DNA of 64,000 nucleotides from Oryzias latipes. Taxonomy: Eukaryota > Chordata > Actinopteri > Beloniformes > Adrianichthyidae. The stretch lies in the NCBI RefSeq assembly GCF_002234675.1, contig NC_019860.2, forward strand, positions 9,484,586-9,548,585, in the 5' to 3' direction. Each line of letters opens with the position of its first letter. Within the stretch, counting starts at the first letter, position 1. Both the position numbers and the translations under genes were made by a program. Below, piece after piece: positions 21,801 through 33,800 of this stretch. Below the pieces are notes generated by a model, which saw only the letters and a list, made by a program, of their open reading frames with translations, was not told the DNA's origin and searched no databases.

Positions 21801-24800
21801 GCGCAAAACTGAAGTAGTGAAAATTATTTTAAAGTCCGTTTTTTTTTTTTCACAGCCGTTTGTGCACATGATATGATTAGTAACAGAAGCATATAGTAAC
21901 GGATCGGCGCCCCTGCCGCAGCCGCTCCTTTCTCACTCGGGTCTTGTGCAGAGAGCACAATTGAATGTGCTGGAGCGCGCTCTCGCAGAGACGCGAGTCT
22001 GAATTGTGTGATCATCTGATGACAGCGCGCTTAAAATGTTGATGCTGCACAGTGGCGCAGTGGTTAGCGCTATTGCCTCACAGCAAGAAGGCCCCCAGTT
22101 CAAGTCCTAGCTGGGGAACCTGGACCAGAACATCAATGGGGGAATGCGAGTGGGATTGGGTGTGTGATTGTGGTCCTGCAACAGACTGGCGACCTGTCCA
22201 GGGTGTCTCCTGCCTTTGCTCATAAGAGGTCGGGAGGCTCCGGTAGCCCCATGACCCCGAAAGGGAACAAACGGAAGAAGATGAATCTATCCCATCACTA
22301 AGTGAAACTCAAAACAAATATAATTTACAATCAAAAATGTTTTTATTTTTACATATAGTTTAGTCTCTGTATTCTTTGAAAATCTTCCTAACACAAACTT
22401 TACATCATACAGCTGGGAGGATGGAGAGAAAAATGAGAAGAAAGAGAAAGAATCAGGACAGATGGAGGAAGGAAACAGGTTGGTCTTTTGGTGGACGTTC
22501 AGGGCAAAGCCAGTTAATACCAAGTCAGTCATTTTCAAATAGTGTGAAGAATAGTTAGAAACTGTCTTTAACTTTTATTACACTAATGGTTTAAACCTAA
22601 TTCATTAAGTATGCATTATCATCTCAAAATTATATTACATTTGAAGAAAGCATAGCAAACTATTATTCTCACACTACCTTTTTCTGTGTGTGTGTGATGC
22701 CTCAGAGATAACTCCATTGCAACCTTGGAGCTTCTCTCCAGCAACAACCTGTGGGCGTGATTTTCACACCATTGTCCAGTGTATGATCTTTTTTTTATTT
22801 TTTATTTTTTTTTATATACACTGTATTTTATCCCACGAAGGGAAATTCTTTCTCCGCATTTGACCCATCCCCTTGGGGAGCGGTGAGCTGCAGCCGAAAC
22901 CGCACTCGGGAGGCAGTAGCGTTAAGGGTCTTGCCTAAGGACCCTCACTGGGTGATGTTAACTGCTCGCCATTGATATGGTAATTGCCCCCAGTGCCATT
23001 GCTCATTCCCCTCCGGGAATCGAACCCTGGTTTCCTGCATGGTAGCTTCCCACCTTACCAACCGAGCTACCCAGCCGCTCGGTTGGTAAGGTGGGAAAAT
23101 GCAAATGCAAATTTGAAAATGCAAATGCAGGGTTCTTATACCAAGCCCATCTCCCTGCCTCCGGTGGTTCAGACATTGAATGCACCATGTTCATCTGTCT
23201 GTCCCCTTCGTGTTTGTACGAAGTAAAACTTCCACAAAAGATAAGTAACTGTCTCTGAGTCATTATTCATTCATTTCTGTGTGCAGGAAGCTGTGGGTAC
23301 GAACCTAAAAATATTTCTATTTTACAGTCCTGTTTAGAGAAAATCAGTTTACTCACAATTATTAATTTAAAAAAAACATGCATAAGTAAGATGTTTAATG
23401 TATTTAAAACATGAAATATTTCTTGCTTTGCAATAATATTTAGTGGAGAAAAACACAGACAAGAGGTGAAGGAGACAGACAGGAGGTTGGTGATCTGATA
23501 TCAAAGAGAGCAGAGATGACTTCAGGGAGGAATCATCAAACTATTAAAGTCACAAAAACCTAGATGCTCATCCTGGTTTAAACTTCTGCTGAACACCTGT
23601 TCACTTATTTTGGGAAAACAAGTGCAGACATAGCGATAACGTTAATGAGGAGAGAGGTTCAGATGATGATGATGATGATAGAGAGAAAGAGACATGATCA
23701 GCTGATGATGAAGAGGGAGAAGAAAATAGAGGTACAGAGGAGCAAGGCATTACCTAGAGGATCTTTCTGAATGGCCTTCACCTCACAAAACTAGGGGCTC
23801 GTTGAGGCAATAATGGTTGAAAATACCTCAAAAATATTCTTCTTCTTCTGATCCAAGATCAGTTAAGTAATTAGATTTATACATGTAAACAATGAAAATG
23901 TTGCGGGGGCGTTTAAATTGCTTTAGGAGAGGTGGATGGGGTGTTTTATAATGTGCATTTATGTTTGTGTGTGTTTGTGGTGGTGTACCCCTATGAAATT
24001 AGGTGGCTGCACCCCTGGTGCACTATATGGTGAGTAGTGACAGAATTTGAACACAGCCTCTAAATTGATTTATTTCTGTAAAATCCAGAAAGTCTTTGAA
24101 TCCAAACCTTTCAGCTTCAGTGAAGAACTACAAATGTAGAAATGAACCAACCAGCAGCTTCAATGTTCTGACCTTAGAGTCTGCAGTCTGCAGTTTGGAC
24201 TCTCCAGTCCAGAACACAGAACTTTCATGGATGAATCCTCCAGGCTGTTGTTTTTCAGGTCCAGTTCTATCAGGTGGGACGGGTTGGACTTCAGAGCAGA
24301 GGCCACGATTTCACAGTGAGTCTCTGAGAGTCCACATTGTTCTGGAAGTCTATGAAGAGACACAAAGATATAAACAGCTGATCTTATGATGAATTCAGGC
24401 TGTGATGAAGTTGGACATTTCTCTCTTCATCAGAGCTTCATCTTCATCATGAAACAAACAAACTATTTTACAGTCCTGTTTAGAGAAAATCAGTTTACTC
24501 ACAATTATTAATTTAAAAAAAAAACATGCATAAGTAAGAAGTAAAAGTAAGAGAAAAAAAAAGTCCCTGAGAGCAGCAGTAATTCATAGGCAGAGTCAAG
24601 CGCTGCGCAGCGCGTGCGCCGTCTGTTTTCTTCCACAGTGACACACCATAACACAGCACTAACAGGGTGTTTTAAAAAACATAAATGTAAAAGTCACTGA
24701 GATCTTTCTTCATCTTCCTCCTGTGCACTGAAACCATGAAGTCTTCCTCCTCAGTGCTGGATTGGATTATCGTCAGATATTCTTTGCCACACACTCTCTC

Positions 24801-27800
24801 AGTCTCTCCTTCATTGTCGCTGTCAGTGTCACTCTGAGGTAAATTCTCTCCTGAGCTTGCGCTGTCCTCTCCGTCACGCAGCAGACCGGCTATTCCAAAC
24901 CCGTTGGTGATTGTGGATTTTTTCACACTGCTTTTAACGATTGCTTTTAACTTGAAAGCTTCGTCATATGCATTTCTTCTTGCATTTTCTGTTCGTGCTA
25001 TTCATTCACAAAGCAGGAATTTACATTAAACTTGTGTCTTCCTCGACACATATACCATATTCCCCCAGTCTCACTCCTACCCTTTCTGCTCGAGCGCTTA
25101 GAAAAGATGTAATAAAAAAAAGGAAAAGAAAAAAATGCTTAAATTAGCGGCATCATTGATTAAACTGCAGGGTTGAAAGCATGTGACAAAAGTAGCAGAT
25201 TATAATCCGGAAATTTCGGTATATAGTGCAGAACTATTTAGTAATTTGAAGTAATTGATTTAACAAAGTAAAAATCTAATTGATATGAGCATTTTGGGGC
25301 AACTATTTATGAATCCACTGTGTTCTGATAGCTGTTTAAACGCAATGCATTGTGATCTATATTTGCTTATCTAGTGAGCATCAATGCGCATTAGTTTTTC
25401 ACAGAAAATACTAGGAAATTTCTAGGGCACTCAAGTTTTGAATTTTAAATTCAGACTGCACTACAGAATGGCTATTTGAGTAGTGAAAAAAATCAAAAAT
25501 AGCCTCTACAATGATCTATTTCTGGAAAATCCAGAAAATCTTTGAATCCAAACCTTTCAGCTTCAATGGAGAACTACAAATGTAGAAATGAACCAACCAG
25601 CAGCTTCAATGTTCTGACCTCTGAGCTTGCATTCTGATGTTTTCCAGGCCCAGTTCTGACAGGTGGGACGGGTTGGGCTTCATGTTATAGTGAGTCTCAA
25701 AGTGTATATATCGCTGTGAAAGTCTGTGAAGAGAAACAAAGACAGAAGCAGGTAATCTTATGATGAATTCAAGCTGTTATGAGACTGACCTCTGTTACTC
25801 CGATGATCATGATGATCTGAGGCGGACTAACCATTAGGTAAAGGCGATCGCCTGCTGAACACGTAGTAAAAATGTCTAAAATAAATTTCACATCCATCAT
25901 TATTTAACTATGTTATAAAAAAAAAAAACACCCCAAATCACTGAACTAGCACAAGATTGATCGTGTAAAAAGGTTTAGTCCTCCCCTGCCCTTCTGCAGC
26001 AATGGTATATTCCTGTCAACAGCAAGTCCAGAAACTCGCAAGTTTGCGAGCAGAAGCAGCATTTTCCGACTGGGTGGTGTCCTGCTCAAAAGGGCATTTT
26101 TTATTCCGACTTTGTGGGTTAGAGTTGATTTAGGTGGATGGACATAATTTGGTTTGGGATAGGTTCGGGAGCTTTTAGTTACTGGTTGAAACTCATTTTA
26201 AGCAGGAAAGTGCTATCTGGTGAGAGACAGGTAACAGACGCTTCACCTGTCGTCTTTCTCACCTGCCTTTATGAGATGTAAAGTTTGTTGATTCCATAAA
26301 TGTGAATTATAGGTTTGATTCTAATCAGAATCAGAATCCTCTTATTGTCACATGTACAGATTTTACACTGACATACGAAATTTGTTCCAGTTCAACCCGA
26401 ACAAGATCAGACATTCAACAAATACACATATACAGTTCAGAGTTGACAGAGGCGCAGCAGTGATACGCACCGCACGGGTTGCTTGGGGTGGGTGTAGATG
26501 AGTTACGAATGGGGGGGGGGGGCATTGGTGACAAAAAAGGTTGTATCTCAACATTTGTGATACAATGCGTAGAAACAAGAAAAAACTACACTGTTTAAAC
26601 ACAATTGCACATATTCACACGACAACACGGTAAATGAAGTTCAGTGGGTGGGAAGGTCGGGTGGGTGGGGGATTGTCCTCCTGAGATACATTATTTTTAT
26701 CCTAAAATTGTTATATCATGGGGTGTTTCGGGTCTCACAACATCATACACCCTCACCCAGTCGACCCAGTCAGGGTTGATCAAGCCCCGACTTGCGTCCC
26801 AGTAGCAGTCCACAGATTGAATGGCCCTCTTCTTGACCACCCCTGTAATGACTAAACAACAGAGGACTTTGCAGAGAGAACGTCCTGCAAAGCCTCTGAA
26901 GCCTACTTCTACAGGATCATAAAAGGTTTTTTAGCCTCTCTCCCTGCGCTCCTCCACCAGTTCCTGGTACTTAGTGTGTTTCCTCTTATTTGCTTCCTCA
27001 ATACGCTCTTTCCAGGGCACCGCAAGTTTCACCATGATCAGATGTTTTGAAACCTCCAGGCCAGGTAATCCTTCGCTGCAGTTTAGTCTCCTACCTAGTC
27101 CGTGCTCCCTGCTGCCGAACTCCCATGGCCCTGCTCACTCGCTCTTCCTCCACACCTGCCCGGACCTCTTCTTGGAATGGATAGCGTCTTTCCTTGCCAC
27201 AGGCCTGGCTGACCAGAGTCTTTGGGAAGTAGCGCAAGCCCACTCTGCCTGTCGCCACAGTGCCCAGCAGTGCTTTTGTCTCAGGCGTGACTCTGCTTCC
27301 TCCACTGCTTTTCCAGCCTTCCTTCCTGTCCTCACTTCAATACCGGCTGCTGGCACCTTGCAATCCCTGGAGTCCCTGTACTGTAGGGCTTCTCTGGTGC
27401 GTACCACCATAAATTCTTCCGTGAGGTCACTGAAGGGCAACTGCAGGATATTATTCATCTGATACAACACAGTGCTGGTAATACTACGTGGAAGGCCCTG
27501 CCTTTCTAGGGACTCTACTGTTGTCACTGGGACTGCATAGACCAGCAAGGGCCACAAGACTTGGGGCAGAATGGAATGGTGGTAGATCCAAGCTTTAAAT
27601 CTACCAGGCAGACCAGACTTGTCGACCTTAGTGAACCAAGCTTCAAGTTCTTTGTTGGACTTCTGGATGGCAGCAGAGTCTTTCATGCTGGAGTCAAAAA
27701 GCTTCCCCAAACTCTTAACAGGTTGCTCTGTGATGGTTGGGATGACAGTCCCTGAGATGGAAAAACGGAACTTGTTAACCACTTTCCCCCTCTTCGGCAC

Positions 27801-30800
27801 AATGGACCTTGACTTAAATCTCATCATTGATGAGTCTCTCAAGTCCTGGTAAGATCCACCTGGGATCCATCCCTAGAACAAATGATGTTGGGATGGTAAA
27901 GTCATCCATATGGGCTCTTATAGGGGGCTGTCGTACACCTGACGTGTTTAGGGCCCTCTGCATTCCACCTAAGCTGCCTTGACCACCATGTTCATGGCAA
28001 GAGTGAAAAGTATAACAGAGATGGTGCAGCCTGTAATTATTCCTTTCCCAATGCTATGCCAGTCTGATATAACTTACCCAGAAGAGACCAGCATTCTAAA
28101 ATTATTGTAGTAATCAAATCAGGTCCTTGATCTTACTGGGAACATGATGGAGATGTAAGCCGAGCTCGATCAGCTTGAGCGGTATGGACCCATAAGCGTT
28201 AGCCAGGTCCAGCCACACAAAACAGCTAGGTCACCTTTGTTTTCATGGGCCTCTCTGAGGAGTTGTGTAACTACTCCAGTGTGTTCTAAGCAGCAAAGTA
28301 CACAGAAAAAAAACAATTAGATAATACAAAAGACCTGTTGGAGCTGCAGACTTTACCTGCACTCAAAAATAAACTCTTGGGTCTCCTCAGAGGTTTTATT
28401 GTTGTGAAAAATGAGTGGAGGAGCCACTGAGCTCATTCTTGCAATGTTTGTTCGTTTGCAAGAGACACAGGCAGTCTGGGGGGAAAAAAAAAAGAAAAAT
28501 CCAGTTTTCTAATGAGATTCATCCTAAAATATAAAAATGTATTCTCTCCACCTCACAAGATGGAAAAGAGATTTTAAAAAAACTAACACGTACGTTTAAA
28601 TATGGAGTTTTGAAAAGAAAAACCAGTTGAGCAGCAAGTAATCCTTATCACAGATACTTTGTGAGCTCCAGGAATCCCTCCCTTCTGCACTGAAGGGTCG
28701 ATGTAGTCGTTTTTGAGGAGAAACTGTCAATCTTCACGAGACAAAGCTGAAAAACACCTTTCCTTCAAAACTGGTTGATGTTTTTCGATTTCTCCTCTTT
28801 TGGGATCCAAACTCCCTCAGCCCACCTCCACTGGTCAGCAACTCTTCCTCTTCGCAAAAAGTGAACCAGTAAGGAGGTTCTTTGAGGTTTTACCATAAAG
28901 TAAGGATTTAAAAAAAAAATTAACACAATCCCTGCGGAGGGCCCCATGTTATTGTTCACCTGGGGTGCCCAAACTGAGAAATCCACCGCCACCGCCGCCA
29001 ATGATAGCTGAATGTAAACATTCAACCATCATTGTCACGGTTGAATGTTGATAGTTTTTTCTCTGAGTTTTCTGATTTCATTTAAAAAAATGCTTTTTCA
29101 AGTTTTTATTGTAGATATTTTTTTTAGCTCTGAAGATGTAAACAACAATAGTTAATCCTCCTGTTCTGTTGCAGAATTTTATATCTAATTTCCTCCTCAG
29201 ATCCACATCACCCGTCATGAATGGAACCACAGCAGCACCAACTTTCAAGCAGAACTTTCTAGAACAGGGGTCGGCAACCTTAACCACTCAAAGAGCCACT
29301 CGTTTTCCTACAGAAATGAAAGCACAGGGAGCCGTAACAGTAGGGTGTAAGAAAAAATTGTTTCGTCGATACATTGCGATAGTTAATTTGGTGATACATT
29401 GATCCCTCACTATAACGCGGTTTACTTTTCACAGTTTCGCTACTTCACGCATTTGCATCGTGCATTGTGTTCTGCATTCTGATTGGCTAAAAAGTCACCC
29501 CACTTCTTCTCTACCTGTGCGTCAATAACGTTGCCGCACAGGGCCGCAGGTTGCCTAACACCTGTTCTAGAAGGTGTTCTTGGTACAAAAAGGGTAAAGT
29601 GAATGTTTCTATTCTGAAAGAGCTTTTATAAATCTTTACTTGATGGTATCTTGAAGCTGTTTGTGTTGTTGTCAAAGAAACGTTGCTGGGGGGGGGGGGG
29701 GGGGGGGTCTTTTACCAGCTGGCTGACATGTAAATGTTTCTTCACTTCTTTGCTCCTCTGTACTCTGGAATTATTCTGCAATTTCTTCTTTTAGTTATCA
29801 AACCGTTTCATTCACATATCATTGATTTATGTACAAAGAGGATTATTAACAGAAGAAAGACCATTTTATAAATGTACTTCTAGAATGACTGACATTGTGA
29901 AGGTTCTGGATCGGATTTCATTTGGATAAAATGGTCGTTCTTTGCTCTTAAGCTAAAAGGATAATGTGTGTGAAAAACAAACTGATTTTCTTCTTTCATG
30001 TTTTGATTTCATAACACTTTCAAACCTTTCATTCTATGTATTTTGATTAGACGGAAGCCTAAATAGAAAACTAAATAGAGCCTGTGATCACTGAAGTCGT
30101 CTATAGCTGCAGCTCTAAGTGGAGCACTCTGTGAGAAGGTTTAGTGTCAGTTATCTTTTCTACAGAATCAGGAAGGTCTGGAGAGTTGGACTTGATTCCA
30201 GAAATTAAATCTAATAGCTGATCTGATGTATCATCACAATCACTTCTGGACTCACCTGAACCTTCTGCAGTTCCTCACAGCTGGGATCAGTCTCCGTGTA
30301 GCCTCATCTGATGATGTTTTGTACTGGTCCAAGTCCAGTTCATCCAGAACCTCTTCTGACATCTGCAGAGTGTAGGCCAGAGCTGAGCAGTGGATCTCTG
30401 AGAGTCTCTTCTCTGATTTGTTCTCTGACTTCAGAAACTCTTGGATCTCCTGATGAACTGAGAGGTCCTTCATCTCCATCAGACAGTGATAGATGTTGAT
30501 GCTTCTGACAGGAGATACTCCACTGATGTTGACTCTCTTCAGCTTGTTGATGGCCCACTGGATAGTTCCTGGATTCTTCTCTGTCTGACCCAGCAGGCTT
30601 CCTAAGACTCTCTGGTTGGACTCCACAGAGAGACCATGAAGGAAGCGAACAAGTAGGTCCAGGTGTCCAGTTTTACTCTGCAGGGATTTCTCCATGACTC
30701 TACTCAGAAACTCATCCAGGGATGGGTTCTCCATTTTGGCCTCCAGTAAGTCCTCAATGACCTTTACCTTCCTGTTGGAGTAACAGTGGAACATGTAGAC

Positions 30801-33800
30801 TGCAGCCAGAAACTCCTGAACGCTCAGATGAACAAAGCTGTAGACCGCTTTCTGGAAGATCTCACACTTTCTTCTGAAGATCTCAGTACAAACTCCAGAG
30901 TACACTGAGGCCTCTGTGACATCCAGACCACACTGCTGCAGGTCTTCTTGGTAGAACATGATGTTTCCTTTCTCCAGATGTTCAAATGCCAGCCTCCCCA
31001 GCTTCAGAAGAACTTCTCTGTCAGTCTCTGTCAGCTCTTGTGGACTTGTCTGATGTTCCTGCTGGTACTTGTTCTTCTTCCTCTTTGTCTGGACCATCAG
31101 GAAGTGGGAGTACATGTCAGTCAGGGTGGTGGGCAGCTCTCCTCTCTGCTCTGTGGTCAGCAGGTTCTCCAGAACCACAGCAGTGATCCAGCAGAAGACT
31201 GGAACCTCACACATGATGTAGAGGGACATGGAGCCCTTGATGTGGGAGATGATTCTGCTGGACAGCTCTTCATCTGGGAACCTCCTCCTGAAGTACTCCT
31301 CCTTCTGAGCATCATTGAAGCCTCGTACTTCTGTCAGTCTGTCCACACATGAAGGAGGGATCTGATTGGCTGCTGCAGGTCTGGAAGTGATCCAGACCAG
31401 AGCTGAGGGCAGCAGACGTCCCTGGATGAGGTTAGTGAGCAGCACGTTGACTGAGGACTTGTGTGTGACATCAGACACCACCAGACTGTTGTTGAAGTCC
31501 AGAGAAAGTCTGCTTTCATCCAGACCATCAAAGATGAACAGAAGTTTGCAGACAGACAGCTGTTCTGCTGGGATCTTCTGGAGTGTTGGATGGAACAGCT
31601 GGATCAGAGAGAGAAGACTGTGCTGCTCATCTCTGATCAAGTTCATCTCCCTGAAGGACAGAGGAACCACAGCACTGATGTCTTGGTTCTCCAAGCCCTC
31701 GGCCCAGTCCAGAGTGAACTTCTGCACTGAGAAGCTTTTTCCAGCTCCAGCAACTCCGCTGGTCAGAACCACTCTGATGGATCTGTGTTGGTCAGGGAAG
31801 ACTTTGAAGATGTCTGGGTTCTTGATTGCAGTGTCATGGAGCTTGTTGGTCTTGGTGGTTGTCTCCAGCTGCATCACCTCATGTTGGGTGTGACCCTCTG
31901 GTCTCAGTTCCTCTGTGATGTAGAGCTCAGTGTAGACCCTGTTGAAGAGCGTTTCTCTTCCTGCTTCTTCAGTTCCTTCAGCCACATGTTCACTTCTGCT
32001 CCTCAGACTGATATGATGTTCTCCAAACATCTCCTGCAGATCGACATCTGCTGAAAGAGCAGAGAAGAAAGTTCCTTCATGAGTGTTCAACACTGATTTT
32101 AACCTTCAAAGCCCTCCACCACCTTGCCCCTCCGTATCTTTCAGAGCTCCTGACTGTTGCTTTCCCCACTTGCTCACTCAGATCCTCTTTCTCCCTTCGA
32201 CTGACTGTTCCACGACCACGTCTCTTTACCATGGGGGGGGGGGGGGGGGGGTAGAGAGCATTCAGCAGCTCTGCCCCACAACTCTGGAATCTACCTCTGA
32301 TCTACAAAATATGGACTCACATTTCATTTTTTTAAACATCTCAAAACTCACCATTTTCGTCATGAATTCAGCAAATAATATTTATATTGCTGTTTTTAAC
32401 CGTTAACTTATTTTGTGTTTTGGAGTTTTATTGTTGTATTTTTATGTTTTTACATACTTGTGTACTGTGAAGCGACCTTGAGTGTCCAGAAAGGCGCCAT
32501 GTAAATACAATTTATTATTATTACAACCCCAGCAGATGTTTCCAGAAGAATCCATCAGCAGATGATCAGGCTCTGACTCACTAGCTCTGGGTCTTTCTGC
32601 AGACTGGGGTCTTCTCCTCTTCTTCTCTCTGTGGAGAAATGTTAGTGAACAACAATCAAAGCAGTCAGTGGGAAGTTCCAGACTAACTCTGATCATGGAG
32701 CAGATCCTCTCTGATCTTCAGATTCAGATCAAAGCTCTGCTTTCTGTTTGGGATTCTGAACTCTCAGTCGTCACTTTGCTTCACCAACTTTCTCTGAGGG
32801 TTCCTGAACTCCAGAGACACTTGGACTTGCTCTGATTTTAGTGTTTGAAACTGTTTTGGAACAGAAATGATAGAAAGTGGAAGGCTTTCTGCAAATACCT
32901 ATCAGAGGGCCGTTCAAACAGTTCTGTCCCTAGTAAACTATGAGTTTACTTTTACTTATAAGGTGTAATGGCAGCATACGATGCAACACCCACAACAAAA
33001 TGGCGGTAACCCCCCAGCACTGCAAACTGTCTTCTTAATCAGTTTATTATTTCAGATTATTTAATCTTTAATAAATGCACACATTTCTTTGAGTTAAAAT
33101 ATACATTTATTCTTTGTTTTCAGTATTTATCTGTAGCACATACATGTTCATATATATGTTAAGGTTACTCATTTTGGTTTGTTTGTTTGTTTGTTTGTTT
33201 GTTTGTTTGGGTGAGAAAAACTTTTGACGGTAGCTCCTCCCACACGCGACAGGAGCGTCAGGTTTCTAAACACTTTTGGACAAACATCCAGCAGCGCCTT
33301 TTATGTGTGTTAAATCAAAAGCAGAGGACGTGACTTGTGGACAGAAAATTGATTTAAATGAAGTGCGTGGAGGGATGAAGGGGGGGGGGCAATCCGCGGC
33401 ACACGTCGGTGCAGAACCGGGGGGGCTAGTAACCCAAATGGATCACGGATCATCTGTGACACCTAGTAACTTCCCATGGGAATTAATGCAACCTTTCTAA
33501 TTTTCTAGACCTTATGACTAAAAAAGGTTTGATATATTATCATGTAGATTTGTTTTGTTTCTTTTTTATTTATTTGAAATCAACCAATTCCATTTAGTGA
33601 GCTGAGAGTTTGGAGTTTAAATAATAAGCGATCATTTGGGTTCAAAAATCCTCCAATTCATCAAATATTTCTGTTGAGTCCATAACAACTATGAGACAAA
33701 CACTTACTCGTCCACTCCTGAATGATTGTCTTTGAATTCAGGAGGTATCCCCTTGGACCTGTCACTCCTGAAGGACATACAGCTGGATTCAGATCCAGGT

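Larger units (their letters stand above)
21741..24017 (+). mobile_element. hAT-type element (family C), 2.3 kb, host of nested insertions
   Basis: The target duplication GTGCACTA is perfect (21733-21740 and 24018-24025). The left end CAATGGCGCAAAAAGTGGG and right end GGCTGCACCCCTG match, in reverse order, the copy at 52037-53727, and both carry an internal GCATAGGGGCGCC block next to one end. Inside are a SINE at 22047-22285 and another at 22790-23085. No transposase is recognisable, so it is non-autonomous. Confidence 0.87.

Noticed and set aside
26974-27462. 162-codon plus-strand frame
   Set aside because: It is antisense to the LINE reverse transcriptase frame at 27135-27842, which shows clear conserved motifs on the minus strand.
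28765-29025. 86-codon minus-strand frame as an NLR or other gene exon
   Set aside because: No family resemblance, no matching splice phases, and it lies in low-complexity intron sequence.
30948-31893. Plus-strand frames of up to 175 codons opposite the NACHT exon
   Set aside because: They are shadows of the minus-strand FISNA-NACHT frame, which has all Walker and NACHT motifs.
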